Source of the DNA: Paracoccus luteus
GTDB taxonomy: Bacteria; Pseudomonadota; Alphaproteobacteria; Rhodobacterales; Rhodobacteraceae
Direction: 5' to 3'
DNA: 64,000 nucleotides
Assembly: GCF_004522155.1 (NCBI RefSeq)
Contig: NZ_SDEA01000004.1
Location: forward strand, 124,001 to 188,000
Positions 57,926-64,000 of the stretch are shown piece after piece (the stretch's first letter is position 1; every line of letters begins with the position of its first letter). A model generated the notes under the pieces. That model searched no databases, was not told where the DNA came from, and saw nothing but the letters and a program-made list of their open reading frames with translations. The translations under genes were made by a program, and so were the position numbers.

Positions 57926-58525
57926 ATGCTTCACATCTCACGGGCCATTGACCGGTTGAACCTGGCCGTCGGCCGGATCGTCTCCTGGGTGGTCATCGTC
58001 GTCGTGGTGATCAGCGCGGGCAACGCGCTCAGCCGCAAGTTCTTCAGTCTCAGCTCCAACGCCTGGCTCGAGGTGCAGCTTTACCTGTTCGGGGTGCTGT
58101 TCCTGCTGCCCGCCGGCTATACGCTGTTGAAAAACAGCCATGTCCGCGTGGACATCCTCGCCTCGCGCCTGCCCAAGCGGGTCCAGATCTGGATCGAAAT
58201 CTTCGGCCTGCTGTTCCTGATGTTCCCGGCGGTGACGCTGATCCTGATCTATGCCTGGCCGCTGTTCTGGTCGTCCCTCGACAGCGCCGAGAGATCGTCG
58301 AACGCCGGCGGGCTGCTGCTGTGGCCAGGCAAGCTGATCGTGCTGGTGGGGTTCGCGCTGCTGTTCCTTGCCGGGATCTCGCACCTCATCAAGTGCATCG
58401 GCTTTCTGCGCGGCATCAGCCCCGACCCGACGCAAAAGACCGAGGCCACCGAAGAGGCGCAGCTGATCGAAAGCCTGCGCGCCGACCTGGAAAACGAAAA
58501 CAACGACAGCCGGGGGGCGAAATGA
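57926..58525 (+). CDS. TRAP transporter small permease (DctQ family)
   Basis: A 199-residue protein with four hydrophobic helices (about residues 18-38, 50-68, 92-112, 132-152). LSSNAWLEVQLYLFG is the family signature in this subgroup. The C-terminus is charged and cytoplasmic. It overlaps the large permease gene by 4 bp (ATGA). Similar to the partial gene at the left window edge, which suggests a second paralogous transporter of the same type. Confidence 0.92.
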   Translation: MLHISRAIDRLNLAVGRIVSWVVIVVVVISAGNALSRKFFSLSSNAWLEVQLYLFGVLFLLPAGYTLLKNSHVRVDILASRLPKRVQIWIEIFGLLFLMFPAVTLILIYAWPLFWSSLDSAERSSNAGGLLLWPGKLIVLVGFALLFLAGISHLIKCIGFLRGISPDPTQKTEATEEAQLIESLRADLENENNDSRGAK

Positions 58526-60162
58526 CGGCCTTTATCATCGCGAATATCGCGCCGATCATGTTCGCCAGCCTGATCGGGCTGATGCTGCTGGGGTTTCCCG
58601 TGGCCTTCGCGCTGGCGGCGAACGGAATCATCTTCGCGTTCGTCGGGGTCGAGCTGGGGCTGCTGTCGCCCGCGCTGCTGCAGGTGCTGCCGCAGCGCAT
58701 ATTCGGCATCATGCTGAACGACGTGCTGCTGGCGCTGCCGTTCTTCACCTTCATGGGGCTGCTGCTGGAACGGTCCGGCATGGCCGAGGATCTGCTTGAA
58801 ACCATCGGCCAGCTGTTCGGGCCGATCCGCGGCGGCCTTGCCTTTGCGGTGGTCGCGGTGGGCGCGCTGCTGGCGGCGACGACCGGCGTGGTGTCTGCCT
58901 CGGTGATCTCGATGGGGCTGATCTCGCTGCCGATCATGCTGCGCTATGGCTATGATCGCTCGGTTGCGACCGGGGTCATCGCGGCCTCGGGGACGCTGTC
59001 CCAGATCATCCCGCCCTCACTGACGCTGATCATTCTGGCCGACCAGCTGGGCCGCCCGGTGGGCGACATGTACAAGGGCGCGATCCTTCCGGGCCTGATG
59101 CTGACCGGGCTCTACATGCTCTATGTCGCGTGGCTGACGATCTTCAGCCCGCGCAAGGTTCCGGCCATGCCGCCCGAGGTGCTGGCCTATCGCGAACCGA
59201 ATGGAAGGTCAGGCGCGGTGTCGCTGATCGTCAGCTTCGCCCTCGCCGCGATCGTCAGCTATCTCGGCGTCCGGTTCCTCATGGACGGCCAGCCGCGCGA
59301 CGTGCGGGTGGTCGCAGGCTTCACCTCGTGGAGCGTGATCGCGTTCCTGATGGCGGCGGTGGACAGGCTGCTGGGCCTGAACCTGCTGTCACGCATCGCG
59401 CAACGGACGATCTTTGCGATGATCCCGCCGCTGGCGCTGATCTTCCTTGTGCTGGGAACGATCTTCATCGGTCTGGCCACGCCAACCGAGGGTGGCGCGA
59501 TGGGCGCGGTGGGGGCACTGCTGCTGGCGCTTGCCAAGGGGCGGCTGACCCTGTCCCGGGTCGAGCAGGCAATGGAAACGACCATGCGCCTGACCAGCTT
59601 CGCGGTGTTCATCCTCGTCGGCTCGACCATCTTCGCGCTGACCTTTCGCGCGGTGAACGGCGACCTGTGGGTCGAGCATCTGCTGGTCAGCCTGCCGGGC
59701 GGCGAGTGGGGCTTTCTGATCTTTGTCAGCGTGTTCGTGTTCGTCGCCGCGTTCTTCCTGGATTTCTTTGAACTGGCCTTCATCATCATCCCGCTGCTGG
59801 GGCCGGTCGCGGAATCGATGGGCGTGGACATGGTCTGGTTCGGCGTCCTGATCGCCCTGAACATGCAGACGTCGTTCATGCACCCGCCGTTCGGTCTGGC
59901 GCTGTTCTACCTGCGGTCGGTCGCACCCGATGCAGACTACAAGGACGCGGTGACCGGCCAGAGGATCGCAAGGGTCACGACCGGCCAGATCTATCGGGGA
60001 TCGATCCCGTTCATCGTGATCCAGATCGTCAGCGTCGCCTTGGTGATGCTGATACCGCAGCTTGTCACGCACTACCGTTCCGCCCTGTCCGAGGTCGATC
60101 CGGCGACGATCGAGATGACCGTCGAGGGTTCCGGCTTCGGCACCGACAGCCCGTTCCAGTGA
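58522..60162 (+). CDS. TRAP transporter large permease (DctM family)
   Basis: A 546-residue membrane protein. The helix start NIAPIMFASLIGLMLLGFPVAFALAANG and conserved GLISLPIMLRYGYDRSVATGVIAASGTLSQIIPPSLTLI (about residues 133-172) are diagnostic. It has a longer central region (about 215-300) than the shorter DctM type, as in the mannitol/chloroaromatic subgroup. Forms the Na+-driven channel with DctQ. The end HPPFGLALFYLRSVAP is the usual last motif. Confidence 0.92.
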   Translation: MTAFIIANIAPIMFASLIGLMLLGFPVAFALAANGIIFAFVGVELGLLSPALLQVLPQRIFGIMLNDVLLALPFFTFMGLLLERSGMAEDLLETIGQLFGPIRGGLAFAVVAVGALLAATTGVVSASVISMGLISLPIMLRYGYDRSVATGVIAASGTLSQIIPPSLTLIILADQLGRPVGDMYKGAILPGLMLTGLYMLYVAWLTIFSPRKVPAMPPEVLAYREPNGRSGAVSLIVSFALAAIVSYLGVRFLMDGQPRDVRVVAGFTSWSVIAFLMAAVDRLLGLNLLSRIAQRTIFAMIPPLALIFLVLGTIFIGLATPTEGGAMGAVGALLLALAKGRLTLSRVEQAMETTMRLTSFAVFILVGSTIFALTFRAVNGDLWVEHLLVSLPGGEWGFLIFVSVFVFVAAFFLDFFELAFIIIPLLGPVAESMGVDMVWFGVLIALNMQTSFMHPPFGLALFYLRSVAPDADYKDAVTGQRIARVTTGQIYRGSIPFIVIQIVSVALVMLIPQLVTHYRSALSEVDPATIEMTVEGSGFGTDSPFQ

Positions 60163-60168
60163 TCGCGC

Positions 60169-60198
60169 CCGGCCGGCACGGCGCTGCCTGCCGGCCGG
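60169..60198 (+). other. Inter-operon hairpin between the two TRAP systems
   Basis: A perfect 10-bp stem (CCGGCCGGCA / TGCCGGCCGG, 10-nt loop), starting 6 bp after the large permease stop. No U-run follows, so it may be a processing or stability element or a weak terminator; the second TRAP set starts 90 bp later. Confidence 0.5.
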
Positions 60199-60287
60199 CA
60201 CTCCCTCAACGCAGAAATACCCCTTCGTCGCTCGCTTTCGTCTCTGCTGCACCGCACCGCAACATCCCACACAAGGCAGGTTCTTCG

Positions 60288-61295
60288 ATGACGCTCATGA
60301 AACCTCTTGCTCTTGCCATCGCCACGGCCGTCGCCGCCGGCCCCGCGACCGCGCAGGACGTCACCCTGCGTATCGGCCATGTCGAGGCCCCCAGTTCCAC
60401 AACCCAGGTGCTGCTGGAAGCGGTCGCCGGAAAGGTGGCGGAAAAGACGGGCGGCGCGGTCGAGATGGCGATCTTTCCGCAAAGCCAGCTCGGCGGCCAG
60501 CGCGAGATGACCGAGGCGGTGCAGTTCGGCGCGCTGGACGCCACGGCCGGGCCCACCGCCTTCATGAGCGGGTTCAATCCGCTTGCGGCGATCATGGATA
60601 TTCCGTTCCTGTATCCGGCTGATCCGGCGAAGGCCCAGCAGGTCCGCGACGGCGGCTTTGCGGACGCATTCTGCAAGACCTTTGACAGCCGCGGCTTCAC
60701 CTGCATCGGGCTTTATCCGAACGGCACCAAGCAGTTCACGTCGAACAACCCGATCGCGACGCTCGACGATCTTTCGGGGCAGAAGTTCCGGGTCATGGAA
60801 TCCGCCGTGCTGGTCGATTCGCTGAAGCCCATCGGCGTGACCGGTGTGCCGATTCCGTTCGGCGAGCTTTACACCTCGTTGCAGACCGGGGTTGTCGATG
60901 GGCAGGAGAACCCTATCGACACCATCTACAACATGAAGTTCTTCGAGGTGCAGAGCCACCTGATGCTGACCCGTCATGGCGCCATCGAAAACGTGGTGCT
61001 GTTCAATCCGGCGGTCTGGTCGGGGCTGAAGCCGGAATACCAGGACGCGATCACGTCGTCGCTGCGCGAGGTGACGCCGGACATGATCCAGCACAAGCGC
61101 GCCGCGGCGGAAAAGTCGCTGGAAGAGATCCGTGCCGCGGGCGTCGATGTGGCCGAGCCCAGCCCCGAACTGCTCGACAACCTGCGAGAGCGGATGTTCC
61201 CCGCAGCCCGTGACGCCTTCCTCAGGGGGGCCGGTTCCGAAGGGCAGCAGCTGCTGGACGCCTATCAGGCCGCCTACGACAGCGTCATGAACTGA
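60288..61295 (+). CDS. TRAP transporter solute-binding protein (DctP family)
   Basis: A 335-residue binding protein with a Sec signal peptide (about residues 1-22, cut after ATAQ). TLRIGHVEAPSSTTQVLLEA begins the mature domain; SGQKFRVMESAVLVDSLKPIGVTGVPIPFGELYTSLQTGVVDGQENPI (about residues 160-207) is the DctP core with the conserved R and the GQENP motif. Binds a carboxylate. It belongs to a family unlike the first TRAP set, so the two systems probably differ in substrate. Confidence 0.92.
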   Translation: MTLMKPLALAIATAVAAGPATAQDVTLRIGHVEAPSSTTQVLLEAVAGKVAEKTGGAVEMAIFPQSQLGGQREMTEAVQFGALDATAGPTAFMSGFNPLAAIMDIPFLYPADPAKAQQVRDGGFADAFCKTFDSRGFTCIGLYPNGTKQFTSNNPIATLDDLSGQKFRVMESAVLVDSLKPIGVTGVPIPFGELYTSLQTGVVDGQENPIDTIYNMKFFEVQSHLMLTRHGAIENVVLFNPAVWSGLKPEYQDAITSSLREVTPDMIQHKRAAAEKSLEEIRAAGVDVAEPSPELLDNLRERMFPAARDAFLRGAGSEGQQLLDAYQAAYDSVMN

Positions 61296-61328
61296 GCGCG
61301 GCCGGGATCGCAGCACACCGAGGACTCC

Positions 61329-61832
61329 ATGCAAACAATCCTGTCAGCCATCCGCGTCGTCGAACGCACCAGTCTTGTCGCCCTGTTGCTGGGGATGTCG
61401 TTTCTGTTCGCCTTCAACGTGCTGATGCGGCTGTTCGGCGGAAGTCATGCGGCATCCTTCGGCTGGATCGACGAGGTGGTGCGGATGATGAACATCTTCC
61501 TGGTCTTCCTGGCGGCGGGACTTGCCCTTGAACGGGGCAAGCAGGTGGCCGTCGACAGCTTTCAGTCCCGGATCATGGCGTCCACCGGCCTGCCGCTGAC
61601 CCGCATGATCGACGCGGTGGGCGTTGTCTTTTCGCTCTACATGGCATGGCTGTCGACGAGGATGGCGGCCTTCGTCTTCTCCACCGGCCAGACCAGCGCC
61701 ACGGTGGGGATCCCGATCGGCTGGCTTTATGTCGCGCCGTGCATCGGGTTCGTGCTGCTCGCGCTGCGGTATGGCGCCAGCTTCGCGGGACTGGTCGACC
61801 GCTTTTCCCTGCGTTCCGAGGTGGATGAGTGA
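61329..61832 (+). CDS. TRAP transporter small permease (DctQ family)
   Basis: A 167-residue, four-helix membrane protein. FGWIDEVVRMMNIFLVFLAAGLALERGKQVAVD (about residues 44-76) is the diagnostic DctQ segment, with the aromatic/acidic WIDE motif. It starts 33 bp after the binding-protein gene and its stop overlaps the start region of the large permease. Confidence 0.9.
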   Translation: MQTILSAIRVVERTSLVALLLGMSFLFAFNVLMRLFGGSHAASFGWIDEVVRMMNIFLVFLAAGLALERGKQVAVDSFQSRIMASTGLPLTRMIDAVGVVFSLYMAWLSTRMAAFVFSTGQTSATVGIPIGWLYVAPCIGFVLLALRYGASFAGLVDRFSLRSEVDE

Positions 61833-63112
61833 TGCTCGCGATTGCCATCATCCTGCTGGCCTTTGTCCTGCTGATCACCGGCTTCGAGATGCTCATGGTC
61901 CTGGGCATCCCCATGCTGGCCATCAAGGCCGGGTATTTTCCGGCCCTTCCCGAGGTCATCATTCCCCAGCGCATGGTCGGCGGCGTCAACCAGTCGCTGC
62001 TGCTGGCGATCCCGTTCTTCCTGTTCGCGGCGGAACTGATGGGCCAAGGCCAGATCGCCCGGCGCCTGACCGGGCTGGTCCGGGCGCTTGTGGGGCATCT
62101 GCGCGGCGGCATCGGCTATACGACCATCGGGGGCGCGATGGGCTTTGGTTCCGTGTCGGGTTCGGCCCCCGCCACCGTCGCGGCGATGGGCAAGATCCTT
62201 TACCCCGAACTGCGCCGGGCGGGATTCCGGGACAAGTTCTCGCTGGGGCTGATCGTGTCCTCGGCGGAAACCGCGCTGCTCATCCCGCCGTCGATCACGC
62301 TGATCGTCTATGGCTGGATCACCGGCACCTCGATTGCGACGCTGTTCGCCGCAGGGCTTGGGATCGGAATCCTGCTGGGCGCGGCTTTCGCCGTCCTGAC
62401 CTGGATCGAGGCGCGGCGCACGGGGGTTCATGGGGACTCTCGCGCCAGCCTGCGCGAGGTCGGCCTTGCGTTCCGCCGTGCCGGCTGGGCGCTGGGAATG
62501 CCGGTGCTGATCCTCGGCGGGATCTACAGCGGCCTGTTCACGGCGACCGAGGCCGCCATCGCCAGCGTGGTCTATGCAATCCTCGTCGAAGGATTCGTCT
62601 ATCGCAGCCTGACGTTCCGGTCACTGGTCGCAATCGCCGAAAAGACCGCCATCCAGAACTCGGTCATCTTCCTGCTGCTCGCCTTCGGGACGGCGCTGTC
62701 CTACTTCATCACGCTGGCGCAGATCCCCCAGCTTCTGATCTCGGGGGTGGAGTATCTGAACGCCGGGCCGATCGTGTTCCTGATGATCGCCAACATCGCC
62801 TTCATCATCGCCGGGATGTTCATCGACCCGAACTCGATCCAGCTGATCCTGGTGCCGGCGCTCTATCCGGTCGCCACCAACCTCGGCATCGACCCGATCC
62901 ACTTCGGGATGATCGTCGCCGTCAACATCTCGCTGGGAATGGTGACGCCGCCCTTCGGCCTGGACCTCTTCGTGGCCTCCTCGACCCTGCAGAAGCCGGT
63001 CGGAGAGATCATCGCGGGTGTCTGGCCGTTCATCGCCGTGAACCTCGTCGTGTTGCTGCTGGTCACCTATGTGCCGGGCCTCGCGACCTTCGTTCCCGAT
63101 CTTCTGCTCTAG
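61832..63112 (+). CDS. TRAP transporter large permease (DctM family)
   Basis: A 426-residue, about 12-helix membrane protein of the standard-length DctM type. VGGVNQSLLLAIPFFLFAAELMGQGQIARRL, TIGGAMGFGSVSGSAPATVAAMG (about residues 96-118) and the C-terminal MVTPPFGLDLF motif are diagnostic. The ATG at 61832 shares bases with the small-permease stop (TGATG); a GTG one codon upstream is the alternative. Confidence 0.93.
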   Translation: MLAIAIILLAFVLLITGFEMLMVLGIPMLAIKAGYFPALPEVIIPQRMVGGVNQSLLLAIPFFLFAAELMGQGQIARRLTGLVRALVGHLRGGIGYTTIGGAMGFGSVSGSAPATVAAMGKILYPELRRAGFRDKFSLGLIVSSAETALLIPPSITLIVYGWITGTSIATLFAAGLGIGILLGAAFAVLTWIEARRTGVHGDSRASLREVGLAFRRAGWALGMPVLILGGIYSGLFTATEAAIASVVYAILVEGFVYRSLTFRSLVAIAEKTAIQNSVIFLLLAFGTALSYFITLAQIPQLLISGVEYLNAGPIVFLMIANIAFIIAGMFIDPNSIQLILVPALYPVATNLGIDPIHFGMIVAVNISLGMVTPPFGLDLFVASSTLQKPVGEIIAGVWPFIAVNLVVLLLVTYVPGLATFVPDLLL

Positions 63113-63130
63113 TCGCGGCCTGGCAAGGAT

Positions 63131-63169
63131 AAGGCTTGCCCGGCCAAAATAAGACGTATACTGACTAAT
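63131..63169 (+). promoter_or_regulatory. Promoter and shared operator of the decarboxylase-like gene
   Basis: A CTTG-type -35 region (about 63134) and TATACT (63157-63162). The -10 lies within GACGTATACTGACTAAT (63153-63169), 17 of 17 identical to the Mo-hydroxylase promoter element. The gene starts 34 bp beyond it. Confidence 0.65.
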
Positions 63170-63202
63170 AAGCCCCTTTCGGGGAGCACGACAGGATAGC
63201 GC

Positions 63203-64000
63203 ATGACGCCCAAGATCACTTTCGAAGAACATTTCATGGCACCGGGATTCGAGAAGTATTCCGAAGCTTTCCTGAAGCTTATGCCGGCCGACCAGTCCGG
63301 GCAGCTGGTCCAGCGGCTCAACGGCTTCGATGGTGAGAGAATCGAGCTGATGGACCGCGGCGGGATCGTCCGCACCGTCCTGTCCCTGACCGGCCCCGGA
63401 GCGCAAAGCGAAAGCCTGGACCGGGCAGTCGATTCCGCGCGCCGCGCAAACGACTTTCTTGCCGAGAAGATCGCCGCCCAACCGGACCGGCTGTCGGGCT
63501 TTGCCTCGCTGCCGATGCACGACCCCGATGCGGCCATCGCCGAGCTTCAGCGGACGGTGCGCGACATGGGATTCCTCGGCTGCCTCGTGAACGGCCACAC
63601 CCACGGCACCTATTACGACGGGCCGGAATATGATGCGTTCTGGGCCGAACTCGAGCGGCTGGGCGTGCCGTTCTATCTGCACCCGATCAACGCCCATGCC
63701 GACCCTTACGTGATCCGCGACGTGCCGGTGCTGCAGGGCGCGGTCTGGGGCTGGGGCGTCGAGGCCGGAAGCCACGCGCTGCGGCTGCTGTTCGGCGGCG
63801 TCTTCGACCGCTTTCCCGGCGTCAAGGTGGTGCTGGGTCACATGGGCGAAGGGCTGCCCTTCCTGCGCTGGCGCTTCGATTCCCGCTTCAGGGCCTATCC
63901 CCAGGGGGTCGATCTTCGGCTTGCCCCGTCCGAGTATTTCACCCGCAACATCGTCATCACCACGTCCGGCGTCTGCTCGCACGCGTCGCTGATGGGCGCT
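63203..64000 (+). CDS. Amidohydrolase-family non-oxidative decarboxylase, gamma-resorcylate type (partial)
   Basis: The first 266 codons of a gene cut by the right edge. It starts KITFEEHFMAPGFE, corresponding to the LEEHF opening of gamma-resorcylate decarboxylase (the metal-binding Glu/His). RRANDFLAEKIAAQPDRLSGFASLP (about residues 80-104), CLVNGHTHGTYYDGPEYDAFWAELE, PFYLHPINAH and LGHMGEGLPFLRWRFD (about 211-226) follow the family closely. These zinc- or manganese-type enzymes remove CO2 from hydroxyaromatic acids without cofactors. AGGA is 7 bp upstream. The substrate is unknown; 3,6-dihydroxypicolinate decarboxylase belongs to the same superfamily. Confidence 0.88.
   Translation, partial: MTPKITFEEHFMAPGFEKYSEAFLKLMPADQSGQLVQRLNGFDGERIELMDRGGIVRTVLSLTGPGAQSESLDRAVDSARRANDFLAEKIAAQPDRLSGFASLPMHDPDAAIAELQRTVRDMGFLGCLVNGHTHGTYYDGPEYDAFWAELERLGVPFYLHPINAHADPYVIRDVPVLQGAVWGWGVEAGSHALRLLFGGVFDRFPGVKVVLGHMGEGLPFLRWRFDSRFRAYPQGVDLRLAPSEYFTRNIVITTSGVCSHASLMGA

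Overview
This is a GC-rich, gene-dense chromosomal segment of an alphaproteobacterium. The most likely group is Rhodobacterales, Paracoccaceae, with a Paracoccus-like flavour. Pointers are a membrane-anchored cytochrome c552 of CycM type, GTP cyclohydrolase of the FolE2 type, the MetZ route to methionine, a short 4.5S-type SRP RNA, a Yej-type peptide ABC transporter, cytochrome c maturation system I genes, many stop/start (ATGA or GTGA) overlaps, and abundant TRAP and ABC importers. No CRISPR array, prophage, complete insertion sequence or tRNA was recognised.

Layout. 1-4.6 kb: the 5' part of a TRAP small permease leaving the left edge, then an ABC exporter, a glycosidase-like protein and a GT4 glycosyltransferase. 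4.6-10.5 kb: yejABEF (minus strand), the glycosyltransferase lying 4 bp after yejF. 10.6-23.7 kb: housekeeping genes (cycM, pheA, a cyclic-nucleotide phosphodiesterase/nucleotidase, SRP RNA, ileS, folE2, metZ, TerC, yciB). 24-32.8 kb: rpmG, a PAS protein, RNase P RNA, uvrD, a DUF1223 protein, acnA and an RTX-repeat protein. 32.8-39.2 kb: one minus-strand run, yajC-secD-secF-Mth938-ccmA-(small ORF)-ccmB-ccmC-ccmD-ccmG, most junctions overlapping or nearly so. 39.4-43.5 kb: an M20 amidohydrolase, mazG, a TauE/SafE permease and dusA.

From 43.6 kb to the right edge the content is accessory and catabolic. Module A (43.6-50.9 kb) is an RpiR/SIS regulator with a palindromic candidate operator, a binding-protein-dependent ABC importer, a histidine phosphatase overlapping the ATPase gene, and a Na/Pi cotransporter-family protein. 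I read it as a candidate uptake and dephosphorylation system for a sugar phosphate or other phosphoester. Module B (51.4-64 kb) has a molybdenum hydroxylase of three genes (one an unusual CoxS-CoxG fusion), a MarR regulator, two complete TRAP transporters and the start of a gamma-resorcylate-decarboxylase-like amidohydrolase. The promoters of the hydroxylase operon and of the decarboxylase gene share an identical 17-bp element over their -10 boxes, and a weaker dyad lies at the first TRAP promoter, so the whole block looks like one regulon for uptake, hydroxylation and decarboxylation of an aromatic or N-heteroaromatic acid. The rest of that pathway should lie beyond 64 kb.

All calls come from reading the sequence and the conceptual translations; no database search was run.
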